Notes under the pieces: generated by a model
Database searches by the model: none
What the model saw: only the letters and a program-made list of their open reading frames with translations
Told to the model about the DNA's origin: nothing
Program-made: the position numbers and the translations under genes
In this document: positions 1-8,087 of the stretch, one piece after another
Position numbering within the stretch: the first letter of the stretch is position 1
How the letters are laid out: each line of letters opens with the position of its first letter
Assembly: GCF_003268675.1 (NCBI RefSeq)
Contig: NZ_CP029378.1
Location: 3,410,001 to 3,474,000 of the forward strand
Source: Streptomyces bacillaris
GTDB lineage: Bacteria > Actinomycetota > Actinomycetes > Streptomycetales > Streptomycetaceae
Direction: 5' to 3'
DNA: 64,000 bases

Positions 1-63
1 GTCCTGACCCTTCGCCGTCCCGTTCCCCCGCCCCTGCCCTCCCAAGGCTTCGAGGCTCTCCCT

Positions 64-843
64 GTGCGTGTGCTGGTCGTGACCGCTGTCCCGGTGGAAC
101 GGGACGCGGTCACGCGCGCGTTCGGGGGCGGTACGGGCGGCTCCGGGAGCGGTACGGAGGTTTCCGGGGGCGATACGGAGGTTTCCGGGGCCGGTACGGA
201 GATCCTCACCCTGCTGCCCGGGGCCGAGCTGCACCGCACGGGCGCGTTCGACGTCCTGGCGGGCGGGGTCGGCCCGGCGGCGGCCGCTGCGTCCACCGCC
301 TTCGCCCTGGCCGCCGCCGCTGCGGAGTCGGCCAGCCCGTCCCCGTACGGACTCGTCGTCTCGGCCGGGATCGGCGGCGGCTTCGCCCCGGCCGCCCCGC
401 TCGGCTCGCTGGTCGTGGCGAGCGCCGTCGTGGCGGCCGATCTGGGCGCCGAGACCCCGGAGGGCTTCGCGCCCGTCACCGCGCTCGGCTTCGGCCGCGA
501 CCGCTTCACCCCGCCGCCCGCGCTCGTACGGGAGGTGGCGTCGGCCACCGGCGCCGCCGCCGGCCCCGTCCTCACCGTCTCCACCGTGACCGGCACCGCG
601 GAACGCGCCGCCGCCCTGCGCGCCGCGCACCCCGGGGCGCTGGCCGAGGCGATGGAGGGGTTCGGGGTGGCGGAGGCCGCCGAGCGGGCCGGGGTGCCCG
701 TCCTGGAGCTGCGGGCGGTCTCCAACGCCGTCGGCCCCCGCGACCGGGCCGCCTGGCGCATCGGGGACGCGCTGGCGGCGCTCACGGAGGCGTTCGGGAA
801 GACGGCACCCGTACTGGAAGGTTGGCACCGGCATGACCACTGA
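64..843 (+). CDS. mqnB: Futalosine hydrolase
   Basis: Cleaves hypoxanthine from futalosine to give dehypoxanthinyl futalosine in the cytoplasmic futalosine pathway to menaquinone. The 259-aa product starts with MRVLVVTAVPVERDAV and keeps the nucleoside-phosphorylase-like core, including the glycine-rich SAGIGGGF stretch near residue 100 and an EAMEGFGVAEAA segment near the C-terminus that fits the purine/nucleoside site of this fold. The GTG start follows a weak GAGG about 8 nt upstream. The last 11 nt overlap mqnD, so the two are very likely co-translated. Odd feature: residues 23-48 are a Gly/Ser/Thr insertion encoded by a 21-bp tandem repeat, absent from the usual compact enzyme. Identification rests on sequence character plus the mqnD neighbour. 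Confidence 0.9.
   Translation: MRVLVVTAVPVERDAVTRAFGGGTGGSGSGTEVSGGDTEVSGAGTEILTLLPGAELHRTGAFDVLAGGVGPAAAAASTAFALAAAAAESASPSPYGLVVSAGIGGGFAPAAPLGSLVVASAVVAADLGAETPEGFAPVTALGFGRDRFTPPPALVREVASATGAAAGPVLTVSTVTGTAERAAALRAAHPGALAEAMEGFGVAEAAERAGVPVLELRAVSNAVGPRDRAAWRIGDALAALTEAFGKTAPVLEGWHRHDH
132..201. repeat. 21-bp in-frame tandem repeat inside mqnB
   Basis: Three 21-bp units at 132-152, 153-173 and 174-194, plus a 7-bp partial copy at 195-201. Units 2 and 3 are nearly identical and unit 1 is diverged. The length is a multiple of three, so copy-number change keeps the frame. The units encode 7-residue blocks TGGSGSG, TEVSGGD and TEVSGAG. Confidence 0.8.
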
Positions 844-1723
844 CGCACACCCGGGCCCGGCCGAGCGCCCGGCCGGGGCCCCGATCGAGATCGCCTTCTC
901 GCCCTGCCCCAACGACACCTTCGTCTTCGACGCCTGGGCCCACGGCCGCATCCCCGGCGCGCCCGCGCTCGATGTGACCTTCGCGGACATCGACATCACC
1001 AACGGCATGGCCGAGCGCGGCGAGCTGGACGTCCTGAAGGTGTCGTACGCGGTCCTGCCCTGGGTCCTGGAGGAGTACGCGCTCCTGCCCTGCGGCGGGG
1101 CGCTGGGCCGGGGGTGCGGGCCGCTGGTCCTCACCAAGGAGCTGGGCCTCGACCTGGCGGGCCGGACGGTCGCGGTGCCGAGCGAGCGCTCGACGGCGTA
1201 CCTGCTCTTCCGGCTCTGGGCGGCGGAGATGGTGCCGGACGGGGTCGGCGAGGTCGTCGTCATGCCGTTCGACGAGATCATGCCGGCCGTGCGGGACGGC
1301 AAGGTGGACGCTGGTCTCGTCATCCACGAGGCCCGCTTCACGTACCGGAACTACGGGCTCCACAACCTGGCCGACATGGGGCGCCACTGGGAGGACACCA
1401 CCGGCCTGCCCATCCCCCTCGGCGCGATCATCGCCAGGCGCTCCCTGGGCGAGGAGACCCTGCGCCGCCTCGCGGACACCATCCGCAGCTCGGTCCGGCT
1501 GGCCTGGGACCACCCGGAGGCCTCCCGCCCGTACGTCCGGGAGCACGCCCAGGAGATGGACCCGGCCGTCGCGGAGCAGCACATCGGGCTGTACGTGAAC
1601 GAGTTCACCGCCGACCTCGGGGAGGACGGCTACGCGGCGGTCCGGGGCCTGCTCACCCGCGCGGCGGCCGAGGGACTCGTCCCGCCCCTCGGCCCGGACG
1701 CGCTGGCGTTCCCCACGCCCTGA
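833..1723 (+). CDS. mqnD: 1,4-dihydroxy-6-naphthoate synthase
   Basis: Converts cyclic dehypoxanthine futalosine to 1,4-dihydroxy-6-naphthoate, a late step of the futalosine menaquinone pathway. The 296-aa product has the periplasmic-binding-protein-like fold of MqnD/MqnA. Visible family features are FSPCPNDTFVFDAW near residue 25, TFADIDITNG near 50, and the GLVIHEARFTY segment whose His is the proposed base. The ATG at 833 lies inside the 3' end of mqnB (11-nt overlap), indicating coupling. It ends 11 nt before the convergent cold-shock gene. No other mqn genes are in the window, so mqnA, mqnC and mqnE must lie elsewhere. Length is normal for the family. Confidence 0.93.
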   Translation: MTTDAHPGPAERPAGAPIEIAFSPCPNDTFVFDAWAHGRIPGAPALDVTFADIDITNGMAERGELDVLKVSYAVLPWVLEEYALLPCGGALGRGCGPLVLTKELGLDLAGRTVAVPSERSTAYLLFRLWAAEMVPDGVGEVVVMPFDEIMPAVRDGKVDAGLVIHEARFTYRNYGLHNLADMGRHWEDTTGLPIPLGAIIARRSLGEETLRRLADTIRSSVRLAWDHPEASRPYVREHAQEMDPAVAEQHIGLYVNEFTADLGEDGYAAVRGLLTRAAAEGLVPPLGPDALAFPTP

Positions 1724-1734
1724 AGGTCCGGCGG

Positions 1735-2118
1735 CTACACGTCCAGCTGGTCCGCGACCGCCCGCAGCAGGCCCGCGATCTTGGCGCCCGCGGCCTTGTC
1801 CGGGTAGCGGCCGCGCTCCAGCTGGGGCGTGATGTTCTCCAGGACCGTCGTCAGGTCCTGCACGATCGACGCCAGCTCGTCCGGCTTGCGGCGCTGGGCG
1901 GCCGCGACGGACGGGGTGGGGTCGAGGACCACCACGGACAGGGCCTGGTCACCGCGCTGGCCCGCGACCACGCCGAACTCCACACGCTGGCCGGGCTTGA
2001 GGGCGTCGACCCCGGCAGGGAGTACCGACGAGTGCACGAAGACGTCACCGCCGTCGTCGCGGGAGAGAAAGCCGAAGCCCTTCTCGCTGTTGAACCACTT
2101 CACCTTGCCGGTGGGCAC
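1735..2118 (-). CDS. Cold-shock-domain protein with C-terminal extension
   Basis: Nucleic-acid-binding CspA-family protein, probably an RNA chaperone. The first ~65 residues are a classical cold-shock domain with RNP1-like KGFGFLSRDD and RNP2-like DVFVHSS. The remaining ~60 residues (from about RRKPDELASIVQDL to the end) form a predicted helical tail not found in 67-aa CspA proteins. This two-part 127-aa layout is familiar in Streptomyces. I chose the GTG at 2118 because the protein then begins exactly at the domain (V/M-PTGKVKWFN). An ATG nine codons upstream (2145) would add an unconserved-looking leader. It converges on mqnD. Confidence 0.88.
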   Translation of the reverse strand: MPTGKVKWFNSEKGFGFLSRDDGGDVFVHSSVLPAGVDALKPGQRVEFGVVAGQRGDQALSVVVLDPTPSVAAAQRRKPDELASIVQDLTTVLENITPQLERGRYPDKAAGAKIAGLLRAVADQLDV

Positions 2119-2297
2119 GTCTGTCCCCGTCCTCGTACTCGTCAATGAGCGGAAGAGCCGGTCCTTCGGGAGGACAACGGCTCCGGATAGCAGTACAGCG
2201 GGTCACCGAGACCCGCCCGGACCAAGGCTAATGGCCCTGCGGCCGGTGACAAGACGTCGCCGGAGTGTTCCTCCGGGCTGGGAACTACCCTGGTGGC

Positions 2298-2537
2298 GTG
2301 ACCACTACTCCTTCAGGCGCCGGCGACCGTCTCGTTCAGGTCGGCGCGATCGTCTTTTTCATCGGTGCGCTGGCCACTCTGGTCACCGTCGCGCCGCTCT
2401 TCCTCGGTACGGAGCCGTTCCCCCCGATCGCGTACGGGGTCTGCATGTTCATGGGCGTCGGCTTCCTGATCGCCGGGGCGGGCGTCGTCCGCTCGGTCTG
2501 GCTCTCCTCGCCCAAGCGGGCCGCGGGCCGGACCTGA
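2298..2537 (+). CDS. Small two-helix membrane protein, function unknown
   Basis: A 79-aa protein with two predicted membrane helices (about residues 15-36, GAIVFFIGALATLVTVAPLF, and 45-68, YGVCMFMGVGFLIAGAGVV) and a short basic C-terminus (SPKRAAGRT). The GTG at 2298 starts right at a conserved-looking MTTTPSGAGDRL N-terminus. An in-frame ATG at 2265 would add 11 residues, GRAV-type leader without obvious support. I recognise it only as a small conserved-looking actinobacterial membrane protein next to the cold-shock gene. No enzymatic motif is present. Confidence 0.65.
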   Translation: MTTTPSGAGDRLVQVGAIVFFIGALATLVTVAPLFLGTEPFPPIAYGVCMFMGVGFLIAGAGVVRSVWLSSPKRAAGRT

Positions 2538-2625
2538 CGGCTCCCCGTCGGTTCCTCGTCGCCCGCCCGCCGTCTCCCGGATCTTTTCGGCCGGATCACG
2601 CCGGTCACCGCCTAGGCTCGGCCGG

Positions 2626-2943
2626 GTGAAACACGCAGGGAACGCCCTTCCGTCCGATCCGCCCCGCTCCGCGACCTGTGAGGTCCCGGGCCGGGCGGCG
2701 GCGCACGTCGACGACCTCCTCGTACAGATCGCGCACGGCAGCCGGGACGCGCTCGGGCAGCTCTACGACCTGCTCGCCCCGCTCCTGCTGGAGCTGCTGC
2801 GGTCCCGGCTGCCGGAGGGCGCGGACGCCCGGTCCGCCCTCGTCGACGGGTTCAGCAGGGTCTGGCGGCAGGCACCGTCGTACGAGACCGGGCCGCACGG
2901 CCTGGACTGGGTGATCGAGCGGGTGACCCGGCAGGAGCGGTAA
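2626..2943 (+). CDS. Short sigma-70 region 2-like protein
   Basis: A 105-aa protein starting at GTG 2626. Residues ~30-85 (VDDLLVQIAHGSRDALGQLYDLLAPLLLELLRSRL, then DGFSRVWRQAPSY) resemble region 2 of ECF sigma factors, as in the segment that normally binds core RNA polymerase and the -10 element. A region 4 helix-turn-helix is missing: the protein stops after RVTRQER. It may be a stand-alone region-2 protein or a truncated sigma factor. The 3' end is followed by a short repeat (tgtagctgtagctgt) at about 2966-3002. No anti-sigma partner is adjacent. Confidence 0.6.
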   Translation: MKHAGNALPSDPPRSATCEVPGRAAAHVDDLLVQIAHGSRDALGQLYDLLAPLLLELLRSRLPEGADARSALVDGFSRVWRQAPSYETGPHGLDWVIERVTRQER

Positions 2944-3006
2944 CGGCGACTCTGGCCGTGGCTGTGCTGTAGCTGTAGCTGTGACCGTGGCTGTGCTGTA
3001 GCTGCC

Positions 3007-3702
3007 TCAGGTTGCCGCGCGGGTCGCCTCGAACTCGCGCAGCCAGACCGGGAACTCCGTCAGCCCCGTCAGCACCGCGTCCGCGCCCGCCGCCCGCAGC
3101 TCCTCCGCGCCGCAGGGGCCCGTCGTCACGGCGACCGACACCGCCCCGGCGGCCCGCGCCCCGCGGACGTCCCCGACGTGGTCGCCCACGTACACCTGCG
3201 CCCCGTACTCGCGCAGCGCCTCGCCCTTGGCCTCCGCCCAGAGCCAGCCGATCACCGCGTCCGGCTCGATCCCGAGGTGGGCCAGGTGCAGCTTCGCGTT
3301 CGGCTCGTACTTGGCCGTGACGACGATCGCCCGGCCGCCGAGCGCCCGCACCGCCGCCACGGACTCCCGCGCCCCGGCGAGGGCCGTGGACGGGGCTATC
3401 GCGTGGTCGACGTACAGCTCCCGGTAGCGGTCGGCAACGGCCGCCACCCGGTCCGCCGGGAACCAGTGCGCCAGCTCGTCCTCCAGCGGCGGGCCGATCC
3501 GGCTCACCACCAGGGCGTCGTCGATGTGCACGCCCGTCTCGGCGGCCAGGGCCCGGTAGGTGGCGGCGATGCCGGGGCGGGAGTCGATGAGCGTCATGTC
3601 GAGGTCGAAGCCGACGGTGAGGGGGCCGGCGGGCGGGACCGTGGGCGAGGTGGTGGACGGGACCGGGAGGGGGCTCGAAGCCGTGGAAGCCATGCGGACC
3701 AT
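3007..3702 (-). CDS. HAD-family phosphatase (phosphoglycolate phosphatase-like)
   Basis: Cytoplasmic HAD-superfamily hydrolase, likely dephosphorylating a small phosphorylated metabolite. Motif I is GFDLDMTLIDSR (nucleophile Asp and +2 Asp). Motif II is the VVTAKYEP segment (Thr), followed by a motif III Lys region. Motif IV is YVGDHVGDVRGARAAG (two Asp). The helical cap between motifs I and II (TYRALAAETGVHIDDALVVSRIGPPLEDELAHWFP) fits the Gph/PGP subfamily. Start is uncertain: ATG at 3702 or 3693; longer reading to 3807 adds a Pro/Arg-rich stretch that looks non-coding. It diverges from the iron-transport operon. Substrate cannot be read from the sequence. Confidence 0.85.
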   Translation of the reverse strand: MVRMASTASSPLPVPSTTSPTVPPAGPLTVGFDLDMTLIDSRPGIAATYRALAAETGVHIDDALVVSRIGPPLEDELAHWFPADRVAAVADRYRELYVDHAIAPSTALAGARESVAAVRALGGRAIVVTAKYEPNAKLHLAHLGIEPDAVIGWLWAEAKGEALREYGAQVYVGDHVGDVRGARAAGAVSVAVTTGPCGAEELRAAGADAVLTGLTEFPVWLREFEATRAAT

Positions 3703-3825
3703 TGTGCGGGGCGGTGTACGGGCGGGTGGGTACGGGCCGCCGGACGGCCGTGGGGCCGCCGGTCCTGCTTTGGGCACCCGCCCCGGTCTCCGGCGAGAAC
3801 CCGCCACCTAGACTGAGGCCCGAAC

Positions 3826-3844
3826 TTAGCCAAGCCTTAGTAAC
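3826..3844. promoter_or_regulatory. Candidate iron box (DmdR/IdeR operator)
   Basis: The 19-bp segment TTAGCCAAGCCTTAGTAAC keeps the TTAG-n3-AGCCT core of the actinobacterial iron box and matches the recalled 19-bp consensus at about 11 positions. It lies about 100 bp upstream of the siderophore-transporter operon, where a DtxR/IdeR-family repressor would act under iron sufficiency. The right half is poorly conserved, so binding may be weak. Confidence 0.55.
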
Positions 3845-3862
3845 TTTCCCGCGCGCCCTCCC

Positions 3863-3926
3863 CGTACCGACTCCCGTGCCAACCCCTCGTACCGACTCCC
3901 CGTACCAACTCCTCGTACCGAGCACC
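3863..3926. repeat. Five-copy 12-13-bp minisatellite upstream of the iron transporter
   Basis: Five consecutive units beginning CGTACC or CGTGCC (3863-3874, 3875-3887, 3888-3900, 3901-3913, 3914-3926), typified by CGTACCGACTCCC. They lie between the candidate iron box and the first permease start, in the presumed 5' leader. Copy number could alter leader length. Confidence 0.7.
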
Positions 3927-3942
3927 CTCCCGATTGGTTCCG

Positions 3943-5001
3943 ATGTCCGCGTCAGCGCCCGCCTCCGCGCCGGCCACCGCTCCGGCCGGCACGCCCCGCG
4001 CCCCCCGCCGCCTCTCCCGACGCGCGGCGGCGACCGCCGCGGCCGTCGTGGCGCTGCTGCTGGCCGTCCTGCTGAGCCTGGCGGTCGGGGCGCGCTCCAT
4101 CCCGCCGGGCGAGGTGGTCGACGCGCTGCTGCACGGCGGGACCTCCGACGCGGCCGAGGTGATCCGCACGATGCGGGTGCCCCGCACGCTCATCGGGCTG
4201 ATGGTCGGCGCGGCGCTGGCCCTCGCGGGCACGGTGCTCCAGGGGATCACCCGTAACCCCATCGCGGACCCCGGCATCCTCGGTATCAGCCAGGGGGCGT
4301 CGGTGGCGGTGGTGCTGGCGATCGCGTTCGCGGGGGTGCACACGCTGAGCGGGTACGTCTGGTTCGCCTTCGCGGGGGCCGCCGTCGCCTCGGTCGCGGT
4401 GTACGCCATCGCCTCCAGCGGGCGCGGCGGGGCGACCCCCGTGAAGCTCGCGCTCGGCGGGGCGGCGATCAACGCGCTGCTGGTCTCGGTGACGATGGGG
4501 GTCCTCACGACGAAGGCGTCGGCGCTGGACGAGTTCCGCTTCTGGCAGGTCGGCTCGGTCGCCGGGCGGGAGGCGGACGTCGTCCAGCAGGTGTGGCCGT
4601 TCCTGCTCATCGGTACCGTCCTCGTGCTCTCGGTCGCCCGTGGTCTGGACGCGCTGGCGCTCGGGGAGGACGTGGCGAAGGGGCTCGGGCAGAACGTCGC
4701 GGCGGTCCGGATCACCGGCGGGATCGGGGCGACCGTGCTGACCGGGGTCGGGGTGGCCGCGGCCGGGCCGATCGCGTTCATCGGGCTCGCCGTCCCGCAC
4801 ATCGCCCGCGCGGTCGTCGGCAACGACCACCGCTGGGTGCTGCCCATGGCCGCGCTGCTCGGGCCGGTGATGCTGCTCGTCTCGGACGTCGTCGGCCGGA
4901 TCGTGTTCCCGCCGAGCGAGGTTCCGGCGGGTGTGATGACGGCCCTCATCGGGGTGCCGTTCCTGGTCGCCCTCGTACGCCGGAAGGCGGTGCCGGCATG
5001 A
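3943..5001 (+). CDS. FecCD-type iron-siderophore ABC permease
   Basis: Inner-membrane subunit of a type II ABC importer for ferric siderophores. 352 aa with about nine to ten predicted helices. Family landmarks include RTLIGLMVGAALALAGTVLQGITRNPIADPGILGISQGA near residues 80-115, the signature of FecC/FecD/FhuB proteins, and GPIAFIGLAVPHIAR near the coupling helix. The N-terminal 35 residues are Ala/Pro/Arg-rich. I chose ATG 3943; a TTG three codons upstream (3934) is possible. Its stop overlaps the next permease start in an ATGA junction at 4998-5001. First gene of a four-gene operon controlled, by inference, from the iron box. Confidence 0.92.
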   Translation: MSASAPASAPATAPAGTPRAPRRLSRRAAATAAAVVALLLAVLLSLAVGARSIPPGEVVDALLHGGTSDAAEVIRTMRVPRTLIGLMVGAALALAGTVLQGITRNPIADPGILGISQGASVAVVLAIAFAGVHTLSGYVWFAFAGAAVASVAVYAIASSGRGGATPVKLALGGAAINALLVSVTMGVLTTKASALDEFRFWQVGSVAGREADVVQQVWPFLLIGTVLVLSVARGLDALALGEDVAKGLGQNVAAVRITGGIGATVLTGVGVAAAGPIAFIGLAVPHIARAVVGNDHRWVLPMAALLGPVMLLVSDVVGRIVFPPSEVPAGVMTALIGVPFLVALVRRKAVPA

Positions 5002-6074
5002 GCGAGTCGTCAACGGCCGTACGGGTCCGGCCCGCCGGGTACTCCGTCGTGAAGGCCGGTCCGCGCGGCCGGTTCCTGCTCCACCGGCGGGCGTCCGTCG
5101 TGGCGGCGGGCCTCGTCGTCCTCCTGGCCGCCGTCTGTGTCGCGTACCTCTGTGTCGGGGAGAGCTTCGTCGCGCCCGGCGAGGTCGTGAAGGTGGTCCT
5201 GGGCCAGCCGTCCTCCGCCGAGCTGGTCGTCGGCACGCTCCGGCTGCCCCGGATGACGGTCGGGCTGCTGGTGGGCGCGGCCTTCGGGATCGCCGGGGCG
5301 CTGATCCAGACGGTGGCCCGCAATCCGCTGGCCAGCCCCGACATCATCGGCATCAGCCAGGGCGCGAGCGCGCTCACGGTCGGCGCGATGACCTTCGGCA
5401 TCACCTCGTACGCCGTCCTCCCCTACCTCTCCGTCGTCGGCGGCATCGCGGCCGCCGCCCTCGTCTACGTCTTCGCCTGGCGCGGCGGCCTGCACGCCAC
5501 CCGCTTCGTCCTCATCGGCATCGGCTTCGCCATCGCGCTGCGGTCGGTGACCACGCTGTTCCTGACCAAGGGCGACTACCTGGTCGCTCAGCAGGCGCAG
5601 ATCTGGATGACCGGTTCGCTGAACGGGCGCGGCTGGTCGGAGGCCGCCCCGCTCGCCTGGACGCTGCTCCTCCTGCTGCCCGCCGTCGCGTGGGCGGCCC
5701 GCGCGCAGCGCACCGTGACGATGGACGACGACACCGCGACCGCGCTGGGCGTGCGCCTGGGGCGCGTACGGCTCGGACTCGTCGCGCTCGGGGTGGTCCT
5801 GGCCTCCGTGGCGACGGGCACGGCGGGGCCGGTGGACTTCGTGGCGCTGCTCGCCCCGCAGATCGCCCGCCGGATGACCCGTACGGCACAGATCCCGCTG
5901 GTCTCCTCGGCGCTGCTGGGCGCGGTGATCGTCGTCCTGGGCGATCTGCTCGCCCGCAGGCTGTTCTCGCCCACCGAACTGCCGGTGGGCGTCCTCACGG
6001 CGGCGGTCGGCGCCCCGTATCTGATCTGGCTGATCATCCGCGGCCACCGTAGCCGCAGTGGAGGCACCGCATGA
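4998..6074 (+). CDS. FecCD-type iron-siderophore ABC permease, second subunit
   Basis: Second membrane subunit of the heterodimeric siderophore importer. 358 aa, multi-spanning, with [41 protein letters not shown] (residues ~85-125) matching its partner's signature, and [15 protein letters not shown] as the coupling region contacting the ATPase. ATG 4998 is chosen because it overlaps the previous stop (ATGA), the normal arrangement in this family. The stop at 6072-6074 likewise overlaps the ATPase start. Paired permeases from adjacent genes suggest a FepD/FepG or CdtB/CdtC-like architecture. Confidence 0.92.
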   Translation: MSESSTAVRVRPAGYSVVKAGPRGRFLLHRRASVVAAGLVVLLAAVCVAYLCVGESFVAPGEVVKVVLGQPSSAELVVGTLRLPRMTVGLLVGAAFGIAGALIQTVARNPLASPDIIGISQGASALTVGAMTFGITSYAVLPYLSVVGGIAAAALVYVFAWRGGLHATRFVLIGIGFAIALRSVTTLFLTKGDYLVAQQAQIWMTGSLNGRGWSEAAPLAWTLLLLLPAVAWAARAQRTVTMDDDTATALGVRLGRVRLGLVALGVVLASVATGTAGPVDFVALLAPQIARRMTRTAQIPLVSSALLGAVIVVLGDLLARRLFSPTELPVGVLTAAVGAPYLIWLIIRGHRSRSGGTA

Positions 6075-7057
6075 GCCCGAGCCCGACGACCGGAGCCGCT
6101 CAGCACGGGAGCAGGCTCTCCGCCCGCGCCCTGACCCTCGCGTACGAGGACCGCACCGTCGTCCACGAGCTGGACCTCGCCGTGCCCGACGGGCAGGTCA
6201 CCGTGATCGTCGGCCCCAATGCCTGCGGCAAGTCCACCACCCTGCGGGCGCTCGGCCGGCTGCTCAAGCCGCGCGGCGGGGCGGTCCTGCTGGACGGTAC
6301 GGAGCTGGCGCGGATACCGACCAAGCGCATCGCGCAGTCCATCGGGCTGCTCCCGCAGACGCCGGTGGCGCCCGAGGCGATCACCGTCTCCGACCTCGTG
6401 GCCCGGGGCCGCCAGCCGCACCAGAGCTGGTGGCAGCAGTGGTCGGACGCGGACGAGCGGGCGGTGGCCGGGGCCATGGCCCGTACGGATGTGACGGCGC
6501 TGGCCGACCGGCCGGTGGACGAGCTGTCGGGCGGGCAGCGCCAGCGGGTGTGGATCGCGATGGCGCTCGCCCAGGAGACGGACCTGCTGCTGCTCGACGA
6601 GCCGACGACCTATCTGGACATCGCGCACCAGGTGGAAGTCCTGGACCTGGTACGCCAGTTGGCGTCCCCTGCCGCCGACGGCAGCCGGGGCCGTACCGTC
6701 GTCACCGTGCTGCACGACCTCAACCAGGCGGCCCGGTACGCCGACCACCTGGTCGCCATGAAGGAGGGCCGGATCGTCGCGGAGGGCCGGCCGGGGGACA
6801 TCGTCACGGCCGGCCTCGTGCGCGAGGTGTTCGGCCTGGAGGCGGTGGTCGTCCCGGACCCGGTGACGGGCTCGCCACTCGTCGTCCCGGGCGCGCCGTG
6901 GAGCCCGCCGCCCGGACCCGCTTCTCCGTCCGCTGCTTCTGATTCCGCCTCCGCTTCTGATTCCGCTTCCGCCTCGGCCTTCTCCTCTCCCGCTTCCTCG
7001 GCATCCACTTCCGCCTCAGCCTCAGCCTCCGACCCGACTCCCGGAAAGGCCCTCTGA
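6071..7057 (+). CDS. Iron-siderophore ABC transporter ATP-binding protein
   Basis: ATPase driving the importer. Walker A is [10 protein letters not shown] (residues ~50-59), the Q-loop is LLPQTPV, the signature is [18 protein letters not shown] and Walker B is [12 protein letters not shown], followed by the H-loop in [15 protein letters not shown]. The order and the DIAHQ ending after Walker B are typical of FepC/FhuC. Length is 328 aa against a usual ~260-280. The excess is a C-terminal tail from about residue 280 made almost entirely of Ser, Ala and Asp ([14 protein letters not shown]). ATG 6071 overlaps the permease stop by 4 nt. The binding-protein gene follows after 3 nt. Confidence 0.93.
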   Translation: MSPSPTTGAAQHGSRLSARALTLAYEDRTVVHELDLAVPDGQVTVIVGPNACGKSTTLRALGRLLKPRGGAVLLDGTELARIPTKRIAQSIGLLPQTPVAPEAITVSDLVARGRQPHQSWWQQWSDADERAVAGAMARTDVTALADRPVDELSGGQRQRVWIAMALAQETDLLLLDEPTTYLDIAHQVEVLDLVRQLASPAADGSRGRTVVTVLHDLNQAARYADHLVAMKEGRIVAEGRPGDIVTAGLVREVFGLEAVVVPDPVTGSPLVVPGAPWSPPPGPASPSAASDSASASDSASASAFSSPASSASTSASASASDPTPGKAL

Positions 7058-7060
7058 ACG

Positions 7061-8053
7061 ATGACCCTCCAGCACCGCTCCCGTACCCTCGCCGCCGCGT
7101 CCCTGACCGTGGCCGCCGCGCTGACCCTGTCCGCGTGCGGCTTCTCGTCCGACTCGGGCTCCGCGTCCGGCTCCTCCGGCTCCGACGACGCCGCCGCCGG
7201 GGCTGTCCGTACGGTGAAGACGGCCATGGGCGACGTGCAGGTCCCGGCCGCCCCGCAGCGGGTCGTCGTCCTGGACTCCGCCGAACTCGACTCGGTCCTC
7301 ACCCTCGGTGTGAAGCCGGTCGGCGCGACCCACGCGGACGTGCAGTCGGGGTTCCTGAACTACCTGCCGAAGGACCAGGTCGCGGGGATCACGGACGTCG
7401 GCCAGATGATGACCCCGAACCTGGAGGCCATCGCCGGGCTGAAGCCGGACCTCATCCTCACCAGCAAGATCCGGCACGGCGACAAGTACGCCGAACTCTC
7501 CAAGATCGCGCCGACCGTGATGACGGAGAACACCGGCTACCCCTGGAAGGAGAACTTCCAGACCCACGCGGAGGCCCTCAACAAGACGGCCGAGGCGAAG
7601 ATGGTCACCGACGACTACGCCCGGCACGTGGCCGACGTGACGAAGGCGCTCGGCGGCAAGGAGAAGGCGGCGGCGACCGAGGTCAACATGGTCCGGTTCG
7701 TCGAGGGCGCCGACATCCGCATCTACGGCAAGAAGAACTACGTCGCCACGATCCTCGCCGACGTGGGCCTCGGCCGCCCGGCCGTCACGGACAAGGCGGC
7801 GGACGGGTTCAGTTACGACGTCAGCCCCGAGAAGATCGACCTGGCGGACGCGGACGTGATCTTCCACTCGACGTACGGCGACCCGAAGAAGTCCAAGGAG
7901 ACGCAGACCACCGGCAGCGGCCTGTGGAAGAACATGGACGCGGTCAAGAACGGCAAGGTCTTCGCGGTCGACGACCAGCTGTGGATCCAGGGCATCGGCT
8001 ACACGGCGGCCGACAAGATCCTCAGCGAGCTGCAGACCAACCTGACGAAGTAA
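7061..8053 (+). CDS. Siderophore-binding lipoprotein of the iron ABC importer
   Basis: Extracytoplasmic substrate-binding protein of the preceding transporter. 330 aa. Lipoprotein signal: basic start MTLQHRSRTL, hydrophobic core, then lipobox LSAC with acylated Cys at residue 26, followed by a Ser/Gly-rich linker. The mature part has the class III (FecB/FhuD/CdtA-like) features: APQRVVVLDSAELDSVLTLGVKPVGATH near the N-lobe, TPNLEAIAGLKPDLIL, and a C-lobe ending in AVDDQLWIQGIGYTAADKILSELQ. The gene begins 3 nt after the ATPase stop, so it is the last gene of the operon. Which siderophore is carried cannot be read; no biosynthetic genes are nearby. Confidence 0.92.
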   Translation: MTLQHRSRTLAAASLTVAAALTLSACGFSSDSGSASGSSGSDDAAAGAVRTVKTAMGDVQVPAAPQRVVVLDSAELDSVLTLGVKPVGATHADVQSGFLNYLPKDQVAGITDVGQMMTPNLEAIAGLKPDLILTSKIRHGDKYAELSKIAPTVMTENTGYPWKENFQTHAEALNKTAEAKMVTDDYARHVADVTKALGGKEKAAATEVNMVRFVEGADIRIYGKKNYVATILADVGLGRPAVTDKAADGFSYDVSPEKIDLADADVIFHSTYGDPKKSKETQTTGSGLWKNMDAVKNGKVFAVDDQLWIQGIGYTAADKILSELQTNLTK

Positions 8054-8087
8054 CCGCCGGGGTTCTTCGGGGTAGTTGCCGGGACCC

